A stretch of DNA of 64,000 nt. Source: Promethearchaeota archaeon. GTDB taxonomy: Archaea > Asgardarchaeota > Lokiarchaeia > Sigyniarchaeales > SOKP01. The notes below the pieces were generated by a model. The model did no database searches, was not told where the DNA came from, and saw nothing but the letters and a program-made list of their open reading frames with translations. Position 1 is the stretch's first letter. Every line of letters starts with the position of its first letter. Positions 8,838 to 16,948 of the stretch are shown piece by piece. The stretch spans positions 16,331 through 80,330 of the forward strand of contig JAEOSU010000009.1 in assembly GCA_016840165.1 (NCBI GenBank), given 5' to 3'. The translations under genes and the position numbers were made by a program.

Positions 8838-9982
8838 AGGGTAAATTTCTCATACTTAGATTCGCACGGATGGTTATCAGTAACCCAAAATTCCTTCTTT
8901 TGAGGTAAAACGATTATTGAACCTAAAGTTCCTGCAGCAGGACCATGCGTGCAAACTGTAAAATCATCTGGTTCCCTATTATCATGATCTCTTAAAATTT
9001 CTTTAATAATTTCAATGCTAATTTGTCCATGATACTTGTTCAGAAGTTCAATTTCTCTATTGTACCGCCTTATAGGGGATTCTATAGGACTTATATCCAT
9101 ATCATCCATTTTAAATCGAACATACTCTGGCAAATTAGCGTCTTTAAGCTCTTCTGACTGGTAATGGTTTGTGTGGGCTAGAATTCCGTTGTTAGGTCTA
9201 CGAATCGCATAACGAGTGCTTGTAGTCTCAATAACACAAGTGTCGCCTGAATTGTCCATTAAACCACAATGGAAGCCATTTGCTCGAGCAGGAAAATTAG
9301 ATATAAAATCAATGGCTTCTTGAGTTGTTGCGCAAGTTTCTAATGCTTCCTGTATGATGAATGTAGCGGGAACACCTTTTAATCTGAAATCTAGTGGTTG
9401 CTTTTTCCACGACCGACCAAAATTATACCCTATAGCTAAACCTTTCTCATTTAACCCCATATGACAACCAACTAGTGGATATTGTGTAAAATTCAAATTT
9501 TTATATCCATTATCTGGTCTTTCTTTACGGACTACCTGAAAAGGTTGGAGAACGTTAGGAAAATCATAATTTCTTCCAAAAATCATCGAATTATCAATCG
9601 TTGCCTCCGAATAGGCAAAAATCATTGAACAAGCGGGAACTGGGGGGTTTTTATATATTGATTTGGGATCACCAGACATAACCTCTATAAAATGACCACC
9701 ATAAATCAATCCTTTGCTTATACCAGCTGCTTTGCTCAGAGCATTCATCTTCTCATGCTGGTTGGGAAGGAGATGTGATAATGATTTTTTAATATTTCTT
9801 TTTCCCATTACACCTAGAGCAAATTTAATAATGGAAAGTGGTATCCATTTAGAAGTCACTTCAGAAAACATTTTTGAGTGTAAGACTGTATCAAATGTAG
9901 TATAAATTTTTTCTTTTAACTGTTCTCCTTGTTGAAAACCACGCTCAGCGGGATTTCCTTCTATCTTTATATAATCCACCAT
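8831..9982 (-). CDS. C45-type N-terminal-nucleophile hydrolase (acyltransferase/amidase-like)
   Basis: The 383-residue protein resembles the peptidase C45 / acyl-CoA:6-aminopenicillanate acyltransferase family. The N-terminal part has EGNPAERGFQQGEQLKEKI, the typical GxxxxxG start of this family. The presumed nucleophile Cys lies in VPACSMIFAYSEA (about residue 128), followed by the signature IFGRNYDFP and GLAIGYN segments; after autocleavage that Cys would become the N-terminal nucleophile. Later blocks (HCGLMDNSGDTCVIETT, LAHTNHYQS) also fit. No signal peptide is visible, so it probably acts in the cytoplasm on an amide or peptide; substrate unknown. Confidence 0.8.
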   Translation of the reverse strand: MVDYIKIEGNPAERGFQQGEQLKEKIYTTFDTVLHSKMFSEVTSKWIPLSIIKFALGVMGKRNIKKSLSHLLPNQHEKMNALSKAAGISKGLIYGGHFIEVMSGDPKSIYKNPPVPACSMIFAYSEATIDNSMIFGRNYDFPNVLQPFQVVRKERPDNGYKNLNFTQYPLVGCHMGLNEKGLAIGYNFGRSWKKQPLDFRLKGVPATFIIQEALETCATTQEAIDFISNFPARANGFHCGLMDNSGDTCVIETTSTRYAIRRPNNGILAHTNHYQSEELKDANLPEYVRFKMDDMDISPIESPIRRYNREIELLNKYHGQISIEIIKEILRDHDNREPDDFTVCTHGPAAGTLGSIIVLPQKKEFWVTDNHPCESKYEKFTLK

Positions 9983-10036
9983 AAATAATTCATCTCATTA
10001 TAACTAATATATAATTTATAATATAATCGAAAATCA

Positions 10037-11434
10037 CTATAATCTTTTTTCCTGCATACGATATAGTAGGAATGCAAATACTACGATTAAAACTGCAATT
10101 ATTATTTGAATAGTCCCACTCAATGCTCCACCAACGACATCTTCTAAAGCTAAAGAGGCAACTAATACTCCAAGTTCGAATAATGCAAGATAATTAAGAA
10201 TTGCGAGAAACTTATTCTCTATTGATGATGATTTGGTATTTAGTGTATTTCTTTCACGATTTAAAGATTTTCTTATACGAGTAATTACCTCATCAGTTTT
10301 TTCTGAGAAGGTAAATCCATCGAGTTTATCAATCATTTCATTGAACATACTTGTTTTAAAGGTACTTGTAAAAAGTAAGCGTGTTATTTTCGATAAAATA
10401 ACATCTTTATTTAATTCCAGAATAATTCGATTTAATTCCGTCTCTAACTCTTCTAAACGCTCGATTTTATCCTTTAACTTAAGATTTTCTGCTTGAGCTC
10501 GCGTATCAGAAATGATACTATCAAATCTTTCGGCTACGGTCAAAATATTTTCCATATGCATCAAAATCAAGAATCTCTGAACATTACCGACTTCTGGCGC
10601 AAAAATGGTATCAATCAACATATTTTTCATCGAATCAGGGTCTAGCAACCCAGGACCGGGAATTATAACATTTCCAGCATGCGTTATCATTACAAATTCA
10701 TTTTTGTAGGGAGAGAGATTTTGAAGATTAATTTGATCTCGATAAGCTATTGGGTCCAATTCACGATATTTATCTGTCCTTAATGTTAATCCAATAGAAT
10801 AGTGCGCATCTTTTCCTAATTTTTTTCCGATAAAATTATAATCTTCTCTATTAAATGTAGGTTTTGCGTCCCAGATAACCCACGTGTGATGCCATGGTTC
10901 TAAGACGGATTCCAATTTTGCTTTTCTTGGGTAATTTGCTTTTTTTAACAATTCTATAGTATTATCTCTTATTTCAATAAATTTTTCTGTAATTGGTCTG
11001 CCTGTACTTTCGAGAATTATATTTGCTGGTTGAGAAATCTCGATAAACTCTTCAATTTTATGGTAATTATCAAAAATTAACTCACAATGAATCACTAATA
11101 CTGAACCATAGTGAATGTGTCCTTCAAGCCGGATCTTTCCCACTACGGACGGGACTGTTGAACAGGAAAACCTATCTGACTTTCCTATCTTAAAACATAC
11201 CGGTGCATACAAATGGGATTGACTCGAGATCCATTTTAATGGTTGGTGACATTTAAATCCCGTAGCTTTATTTTTAACAGTACAATGATATCTTTTATAA
11301 ATCTTTAATGAGGTTTCCGTCTCTAAAAACTCTCTTACTTCGGGAAGCGTAAAATAAAGACCTAGTTCATAAAATTTCCAAAACACTAAAGTGACTTTAA
11401 ACTCTTTTTCAGGTTCTATTTCAGTAATCTCCAT
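10037..11434 (-). CDS. Unknown protein with C-terminal coiled coil and two membrane helices
   Basis: The 465-residue protein is not a family I recognise. Residues about 1-300 are a mixed alpha/beta soluble region including Cys/His positions (RYHCTVKNKATGFKCHQPLK, CFKIGKSDRFSCS) that might bind metal. Residues about 315-400 are helical and coiled-coil-like (LKLKDKIERLEELETELNRI). The C terminus has two hydrophobic helices (FLAILNYLALFELGVLVASL and IIIAVLIVVFAFLLY) and a basic end (RMQEKRL). The topology recalls CorA-like or sensor proteins anchored at the C terminus, but no GxN motif is seen. Monocistronic. Confidence 0.65.
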   Translation of the reverse strand: MEITEIEPEKEFKVTLVFWKFYELGLYFTLPEVREFLETETSLKIYKRYHCTVKNKATGFKCHQPLKWISSQSHLYAPVCFKIGKSDRFSCSTVPSVVGKIRLEGHIHYGSVLVIHCELIFDNYHKIEEFIEISQPANIILESTGRPITEKFIEIRDNTIELLKKANYPRKAKLESVLEPWHHTWVIWDAKPTFNREDYNFIGKKLGKDAHYSIGLTLRTDKYRELDPIAYRDQINLQNLSPYKNEFVMITHAGNVIIPGPGLLDPDSMKNMLIDTIFAPEVGNVQRFLILMHMENILTVAERFDSIISDTRAQAENLKLKDKIERLEELETELNRIILELNKDVILSKITRLLFTSTFKTSMFNEMIDKLDGFTFSEKTDEVITRIRKSLNRERNTLNTKSSSIENKFLAILNYLALFELGVLVASLALEDVVGGALSGTIQIIIAVLIVVFAFLLYRMQEKRL

Positions 11435-11623
11435 ATACCTTATACCATAATTATTTAATATTATAATTAAATTTAGGATAAATAAAACTTTATAAAATGA
11501 TATATAAAAATCTGTTAATAAGGCTCCTTAATTTACAAAAATGGTCAAATTTTATTTATCCTATTAAATTAATAATATAGAAGATAATATAATTTGAATA
11601 AAACTGGATAAGCTGAGAGTTTT

Positions 11624-12271
11624 TTGAATACAAATAAAAAGAATATTCCAAAAGTAGATTATGAAATCATTATTGCAGATATCTCGGATGCAGAAGGAAT
11701 TCATACTGCTTTAAAGGCGAATTTAATCGAAATAGAAGATCTTGATTTGATTTCTGAAAATCAGAGGAAAAAGTTAGAGCAAAATGGCTTTTTAAGGAAA
11801 GAAGTTGATGTTGGATATTATCAAAATCTAATTCAAAACCAAAAAACCGAAATTTATGTTGCCAAAACTAAAGATGACCAAATTCTAGGGTTTGCAAGTA
11901 TTCATAAAGAGCAGACTGATATCAAAAAATTGCGAAGTACTTTAAAGAATCTTTATCTTGATAACCAGAAAATAGAAGATCTTCTTTTAAAGGAGGAGTA
12001 CAAATTTATTTATCTAGATCAAATTAGTATAATAAATAAATACAAACGGAGAGGGATCGCAACTAAACTCATGAAAGCTATCTTAGAGAATAGTCAAAAC
12101 CCGATTGTTGCGTTTATCGTGAAATATCCACTTCATAATAAAGCCTCTGCATTATGGCATGAGTTTAATGATTTTGAATTAGTCGGGTCTGCCGATGGTT
12201 ATTATAAAGATAAGCAATTTCAGTGGTATATCTACATTCATTGGAATAATAGTAAATTAATTAAAAAATGA
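11624..12271 (+). CDS. GNAT-family N-acetyltransferase
   Basis: The 215-residue protein contains a GNAT fold: an N-terminal DISDAEGIHTALKANLIEI segment, strand YVAKTKDDQILGFASI (beta 2-3), then beta-4 and the acetyl-CoA loop FIYLDQISIINKYKRRGIATKLM, where RRGIAT supplies the R/Q-x-x-G-x-A pyrophosphate-binding motif. It transfers an acetyl group from acetyl-CoA to an amine; the acceptor is unknown. The start used is TTG at 11624, with no ATG before the conserved region, so initiation at this TTG is likely. Upstream is an AT-rich promoter region with no other gene on this strand. Confidence 0.82.
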   Translation: MNTNKKNIPKVDYEIIIADISDAEGIHTALKANLIEIEDLDLISENQRKKLEQNGFLRKEVDVGYYQNLIQNQKTEIYVAKTKDDQILGFASIHKEQTDIKKLRSTLKNLYLDNQKIEDLLLKEEYKFIYLDQISIINKYKRRGIATKLMKAILENSQNPIVAFIVKYPLHNKASALWHEFNDFELVGSADGYYKDKQFQWYIYIHWNNSKLIKK

Positions 12272-12322
12272 GTCTTAATAAACTATTTTATCGATCTAAC
12301 AAACGAACGATAAGTGTTTAAA

Positions 12323-12505
12323 TTACTCTTCTTCTTTTGAAGCTAAATCTTTTGCAAGCTCAACGCCTAAATCAAGAAAGTCTTTCATAGAGTTATAAAA
12401 TATATCTCCGATAAGTTCTCCATCTTCGTCAACCGACTCGAACTCATTTATTAACTCTTCTTTCCGTCGTTCTAACTCGAAATTTAGTTCTATTTCACTT
12501 CCCAT
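12323..12505 (-). CDS. Small acidic protein at the end of the lipid cluster
   Basis: This 60-residue, strongly acidic frame has a good ribosome-binding site (GGAGG about 7-10 bases before the ATG). It begins 17 bp after the PlsC-like gene, so it is probably translated as part of the same operon. Its C-terminal half (IGDIFYNSMKDFLDLGVELA) resembles residues about 26-46 of the preceding PlsC-like protein (MEDIFYGAVKGIGAFGLSAL), suggesting a shared interaction helix. No known family recognised. It could be a small partner or regulatory subunit. Confidence 0.65.
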   Translation of the reverse strand: MGSEIELNFELERRKEELINEFESVDEDGELIGDIFYNSMKDFLDLGVELAKDLASKEEE

Positions 12506-12522
12506 TTATATCGTCCTCCCTT

Positions 12523-13218
12523 TTATTCTTCCATAGGTTGGATTTTGAGAGATTCAATAATATTGACAATATCTTCAGCAAGTTCATATCTTTGATCTCG
12601 ATATTTCTCTCGATTTAATCGTCTCTCTATTGGTAAAGGTGTTCCCACTTTAACTCTGATCCCTTGTGCATCAAACATATTTAATATCTTGGTCTTTTCG
12701 GTGTATATTGCAAGTGGAATAATTGGTGCTTCTCCCGCAACGGCAAACTTAATAATGCCTGCCATTGCTTTTATTTGGACATCTCTTTCCAATTTAGATT
12801 CTGGAGTCATTGCAACAAGATCCCCCACTTCATTTAAGTAATGGAATACCTTATCGATTGGTTCCGTATCTTCCTTATCTAATGTGCTTCGAAACATACC
12901 TAAAGATTTAAGAATCGGACCGTACATTTGATTTTTCATGAGTTTATGGTGAACCATGAAATGAATCCTTCTACCAGAAACTTGACTGATGATAAGCATA
13001 TCTCTTAATGCATTATCGCTTATAGTTGTTAAAATCGCTTTGCCCATTAATGGAACATTTTCTTTACCTTCAATTTTTAGGTCTGCTAAAGCAGAGAGCC
13101 CAAATGCACCAATACCCTTCACTGCCCCATAAAAAATATCTTCCATTAAATCCTTACTTATAAGCTTGTCTTTCCCCTTAGTTTCTTCTTCTACTGGCGT
13201 TTCTACATTTTCTTCCAT
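12523..13218 (-). CDS. Divergent PlsC-like acyltransferase-fold protein
   Basis: The 231-residue protein follows the PlsC/LPLAT fold: LKIEGKENVPLMGKAILTT (strand before motif I), FMVHHKLMKNQMYGPILKSL (motif II region), LVAMTPESKLERD (motif III region) and VAGEAPIIPLAIYTE (motif IV). The catalytic HX4D is replaced by DNALRD and the PEGTR block by PESKL, so the normal His-Asp charge relay is missing. It may be a non-catalytic partner of the tandem acyltransferase encoded at the other end of the cluster, or use altered chemistry. It lies between two tiny genes in the same operon. Confidence 0.78.
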   Translation of the reverse strand: MEENVETPVEEETKGKDKLISKDLMEDIFYGAVKGIGAFGLSALADLKIEGKENVPLMGKAILTTISDNALRDMLIISQVSGRRIHFMVHHKLMKNQMYGPILKSLGMFRSTLDKEDTEPIDKVFHYLNEVGDLVAMTPESKLERDVQIKAMAGIIKFAVAGEAPIIPLAIYTEKTKILNMFDAQGIRVKVGTPLPIERRLNREKYRDQRYELAEDIVNIIESLKIQPMEE

Positions 13219-13232
13219 TTTTTTTACCTCAA

Positions 13233-13427
13233 TTATAATTTGTCTATAAATAAATTTACTTCCTCCATTCGCCTCTCATAATATTCCTTCAAATCTTTTT
13301 CAGAAACGAATGTTGGTATTACTTTTTCGGTGTATAAATCAAAAATCGTTGATAATTTCATTTTATGCTTGATATTATCAAAAAAATCTTCACCCATTTC
13401 TCTTAATTGTTTGATGAATTCTGCCAT
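13233..13427 (-). CDS. Small helical protein between BadF ATPase and PlsC-like genes
   Basis: This 64-residue frame is wholly helical in appearance (MAEFIKQLREMGEDFFDNIK, DLKEYYERRMEEVNLFI), with an AAGAGGTG ribosome-binding site before the ATG, 26 bp behind the BadF-like gene and 14 bp before the PlsC-like gene. The close spacing and same strand argue that it is real and co-translated. No family recognised. Its position suggests a small subunit or adaptor of the same complex. Confidence 0.65.
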   Translation of the reverse strand: MAEFIKQLREMGEDFFDNIKHKMKLSTIFDLYTEKVIPTFVSEKDLKEYYERRMEEVNLFIDKL

Positions 13428-13453
13428 TTCATATACACCTCTTAATTATTTAA

Positions 13454-14479
13454 TTATGTTAATTGATCCCACTTTCCACATCTTGAACCCCAGCGAGCAA
13501 TAATCTTATTGTCTTGTTCGGGCATTCTTACTTGTACAATCTCACAATTATTAGGACAGTCACCACAATGGAAAGTAGATGTTTTGAATTCGATATCCGA
13601 GACTTCCAATCCACGGAATACGGTTTCACTTCCGTGCTCTGTATAGTAATCTCTGACTAAAATTGCCATTCCTAGAGCACCCATCAAAACGTTATATTTT
13701 GGTACGATTACCTTGCATCCTAAGTGGCGCTCAAATGCTTGAATTATCCCTTTATTATATGAAACGCCACCTTGAAATACCACAGGTTCATCTAATTCCT
13801 TTCCCTTTCCTACATTATTCATATAGTTTCTTACTAAAGAATCGCACAATCCTGCAATGATATCTTCTTTTGAATAACCTGCGTTTTGTTTATGAATCAT
13901 ATCCGATTCTGCAAAGACTGTGCATCTCCCCGCAATACTCACGGGGTTTTTAGACTGTATAGCATAATCTCCAAAATCCTCGATAGGAATACCTAATCGT
14001 GCTGCTTGATGATCAAGAAAAGAACCCGTGCCTGCAGCACAAACCGAATTCATAGCAAAATCAACTATTATGCCATCCCGGAGGATAATAATTTTTGAAT
14101 CTTGTCCTCCAATTTCTAATATAGTCCTTACATCAGGATACATTGACTGGGTAGCAACCGCATGAGCAATTATTTCAGTTTTAGCTAAATCTCCACCTAC
14201 CACTGCTTTCGTTAAATAACGGGCTGAGCCCGTGGTTCCACAACATTTTATCGCATAATCATGGAGATTTGGATCCTCTTCTATTTTATCACGTAATTCT
14301 GACATTCCTGCTTTCGCAGAATCAATAGGAGAACCGCGATTACGCAAAAATACACTAGTAAGAACTTCTCCATTAATATCCATTAAAACGAATTTACAAG
14401 ATACGGATCCGATATCAATTCCTAAAAAAGCCTCTTTCTTTCCCTCTTCACTTTTTACTTTATTAGATACTTCAACCAT
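13454..14479 (-). CDS. BadF/HgdC-type ATPase (2-hydroxyacyl-CoA dehydratase activator family)
   Basis: The 341-residue protein is an actin-fold ATPase of the BadF/BadG/BcrA/HgdC family: LGIDIGSVSCKFVLMD (phosphate 1), EIGGQDSKIIIL (phosphate 2) and FQGGVSYNKG (adenosine motif). The two cysteines that bridge the dimer [4Fe-4S] cluster in HgdC are present (Cys147 in SVCAAGTGSF, Cys186 in GRCTVFAESD). A C-terminal extension carries another cysteine set (CGDCPNNCEI and RCGKW), as in the large fused activases of anaerobes. It would use ATP to push a low-potential electron into a partner Fe-S protein, here most likely the HgdB-like protein encoded 7 bp upstream. Confidence 0.92.
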   Translation of the reverse strand: MVEVSNKVKSEEGKKEAFLGIDIGSVSCKFVLMDINGEVLTSVFLRNRGSPIDSAKAGMSELRDKIEEDPNLHDYAIKCCGTTGSARYLTKAVVGGDLAKTEIIAHAVATQSMYPDVRTILEIGGQDSKIIILRDGIIVDFAMNSVCAAGTGSFLDHQAARLGIPIEDFGDYAIQSKNPVSIAGRCTVFAESDMIHKQNAGYSKEDIIAGLCDSLVRNYMNNVGKGKELDEPVVFQGGVSYNKGIIQAFERHLGCKVIVPKYNVLMGALGMAILVRDYYTEHGSETVFRGLEVSDIEFKTSTFHCGDCPNNCEIVQVRMPEQDNKIIARWGSRCGKWDQLT

Positions 14480-14486
14480 TTCTTTT

Positions 14487-15674
14487 TCACTCCGCTTGAA
14501 TTAACTGAGCTATTTCGTTATAAAATTCCCCACCATATTGTGGATATATTTTCTTTTGGCCGTTTGCCATAAATTCTGGTGTACTTTTAATCTCTCTATC
14601 ACGTCTCGCTTCCAATAAATCATAAAATGCCTCTAATCTAGTTCGAAATCCTTCTTGACCGCTCTGCTCATCAAAAGAAAAATAAATTACTGGAAGGTCG
14701 TAAATTTTCTTGAGTTTATTGGTAATTATTGTTCGGGCTGTAACCTCAGGCATACAAGTGAAAGGGTACGAATGAATGAATCCATCGAATCCCGCATTTG
14801 CCTTATCAATATATTCGCCTAATACCCATACACATTCTCCGCCAATATCCATAGGCATATATGGTTTAGCCAAATGTTCAAGCCATTTGCGGTGATAATT
14901 CAAATGAAATTTATGGACAACCCAGTCATATAAACTCAAACTCTGGTGGACCTCGACTCCCATCTCACCTAATTTTCTTCGAATGTCAAGATTCACATAA
15001 GGTTCCAAGCTTATATGTATCTCACCAGAAAGACCAACTCTTAATGGGGTTCTCGATCTATCAATATCGATTGAATTGAAATCATCTTTAATAATTTTTT
15101 TAAAACTACGCAATTCCACTAAAGTGTTAGCCTTATCAAGTTTTTGTAATAATTCATTCACAACTCGTGTTGTGTCGCCTAAATTACGCTCATACGCACG
15201 AAATAAGCCTTCGGCGGTCTGAATATCATTTAATAACTTTGCTTTTTTCAAAAAGTAAATAACTGCTTTTATATATTTCGAATAGATAAATAAATCTTTT
15301 CGACCACTTACTTCTTGTAAGGTCTTAATCCAGTGAAATTCCAATAGATCTGCTTGATCTAATGGAATTACGCGAATATTTTTATATCCCATATCTCGTA
15401 AAATGCGTTCTTGGACACTTGCATAAAAACCGAAACGACATGGTCCGCAATCAATTGCCATTACAAGAGTATCAGCACCCTTTTTAATTGCACTAACAAA
15501 ATCACCAAGAGTAGCTTTAAACGGAAAACATACGAATTCAGGACTGTATTTTACTCCGATTTTAATCGCTTCACGATTTGTGGGATCGGGAAGGACAACA
15601 TCTAAATCTAATGCTGTGAATAATGTCTTGAAGGCGACCCAGTTAGGTCCCATGTTTGGAAAGGAAATTAGCAT
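14487..15674 (-). CDS. HgdB/DUF2229-type Fe-S protein (reductase/dehydratase component)
   Basis: The 395-residue protein belongs to the 2-hydroxyglutaryl-CoA dehydratase D-component / DUF2229-like group that accompanies BadF activases (COG3580/COG3581 type). Family blocks are the N-terminal LISFPNMGPNWVAFKTLFTA, SPEFVCFPFKATLGDF, AIDCGPCRFGFYASVQERIL, GGECVWVLGEY and YPFTCMPEVTARTI. Several of the cysteines are spaced to hold a [4Fe-4S] cluster. It is separate here, whereas in many bacteria it is one segment of a fused activase. It is followed 7 bp later by the ATPase gene, so the two probably form the redox pair. Substrate inferred only from the neighbouring acyltransferases. Confidence 0.85.
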   Translation of the reverse strand: MLISFPNMGPNWVAFKTLFTALDLDVVLPDPTNREAIKIGVKYSPEFVCFPFKATLGDFVSAIKKGADTLVMAIDCGPCRFGFYASVQERILRDMGYKNIRVIPLDQADLLEFHWIKTLQEVSGRKDLFIYSKYIKAVIYFLKKAKLLNDIQTAEGLFRAYERNLGDTTRVVNELLQKLDKANTLVELRSFKKIIKDDFNSIDIDRSRTPLRVGLSGEIHISLEPYVNLDIRRKLGEMGVEVHQSLSLYDWVVHKFHLNYHRKWLEHLAKPYMPMDIGGECVWVLGEYIDKANAGFDGFIHSYPFTCMPEVTARTIITNKLKKIYDLPVIYFSFDEQSGQEGFRTRLEAFYDLLEARRDREIKSTPEFMANGQKKIYPQYGGEFYNEIAQLIQAE

Positions 15675-15854
15675 TATTTATTCGTTTTTTGCGGGTGTCT
15701 TGCTTTTTACTTAACTATGTATTTTAATAAAAACAGTCTTATATAAAAAATTACCCATTAACTTCAGAATCTCAAAAGTATGATAGCTTCTATTAAAATG
15801 TTATAATTTTTTTATTAAATTTAAGAATAAATCCAAGTCTTTTGAGGATAGTAA

Positions 15855-16928
15855 TTAAGTCGCTTCATAGAAATTAATTTTTGATTTCCATCTCGGTTCC
15901 AACCCAAGTTTTTTTCTCTTTCTACGAACCATTTCAACAAAACTTTCAATTCGGGTCATCATTCCTGCCTCTCCAGAATGTTCGTCCATAATTATTTCTA
16001 GAAATGGTAATCCAACCACTTTCATATCGCGCATTATTAGTTCGGAGATAAGACTGTCAGGACCGCATGCAAAACTTATTAGAAAGATTACCCCATCAAT
16101 CTCGTTTCGACCTTTAGTGAGAAAAAAGCGTATCGCCTGCATAATCTCTTCCTCATGTCGCCAATAATTTCTTAGAATTCCTCCTCTAGGATTGACAATA
16201 ACAGGTTTTTTAAACAAATATTCTGGGAGATTTTCGATAGTAAGTACTTCCACACCTTGGTTATGCAACTTTTTAATAAAATCCAAATTGATGAAGGTAT
16301 CAAATATATTATAGGCATGTCCAAGTAATAAAAAGCGGATATCCCCTTGTACTTTCTTTTTTGGTAATTTAAAGGGTAAACTACGTTGAACGAGACGTAA
16401 GGCATGATTCACAGAGCCCCCCTCTCGTAAAAACCTGTGATAATCATCAAAATAGGTTTGCGCTTTATTATATGCGTCGAGAGATGCATTTTGTCCCTTT
16501 CCCAATTGTTTTCCAAGTTCTATTGCAGATGTAGAAATGGGAAAATCTTTTACATTTACTTCAAAATTCAAAATTTTTGGTATAGGCAAGATTTTGATTA
16601 CATCGGGTAATGATAAAAACTTAGGACAAAAGTAGGATTCTGGAACTTCAGAAACATATCGTGGGACAAAAATAAAATCTAAATCAGGATTTGCTTCAAC
16701 TAATTTGAGAACTTGACCATAATAAATTTTTACGGGAATACACAATTCTCCAAATCCATGTGTAACTCCTTCCTCAACAATTTTTTTGTTTGTAGGAGGA
16801 CTGAGTACGATCTCTGCATCTAATTCTTCCAATAATTTTTTCCAAAAAGGATAGTAACGATAATAATGAAGAGCTCTTGGAATTCCGACTTTATATCGCT
16901 TTTTAACACCAATATTACTTAAAGCCAT
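15855..16928 (-). CDS. Second HgdB/DUF2229-type protein
   Basis: The 357-residue protein starts with the DUF2229 signature KVGIPRALHYYRYYPFWKKL, then VLSPPTNKKIVEEGV, GELCIPVKIYYGQVLKL, FVPRYVSEVPESYFCPKF and the C-terminal ISFACGPDSLISEL and EHSGEAGMMTRIESF. These correspond to the segment that precedes the second HgdB-like part in the fused bacterial activases, so the two genes look like a split version of one multidomain protein. Conserved cysteines (CIP, CP, CGPD) could bind Fe-S. It lies 20 bp behind the tandem PlsC gene and 180 bp before the other HgdB-like gene; I see no gene in that gap. Confidence 0.85.
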   Translation of the reverse strand: MALSNIGVKKRYKVGIPRALHYYRYYPFWKKLLEELDAEIVLSPPTNKKIVEEGVTHGFGELCIPVKIYYGQVLKLVEANPDLDFIFVPRYVSEVPESYFCPKFLSLPDVIKILPIPKILNFEVNVKDFPISTSAIELGKQLGKGQNASLDAYNKAQTYFDDYHRFLREGGSVNHALRLVQRSLPFKLPKKKVQGDIRFLLLGHAYNIFDTFINLDFIKKLHNQGVEVLTIENLPEYLFKKPVIVNPRGGILRNYWRHEEEIMQAIRFFLTKGRNEIDGVIFLISFACGPDSLISELIMRDMKVVGLPFLEIIMDEHSGEAGMMTRIESFVEMVRRKRKKLGLEPRWKSKINFYEAT

Positions 16929-16948
16929 CGCAAGAGTCCTTTTGCTAA

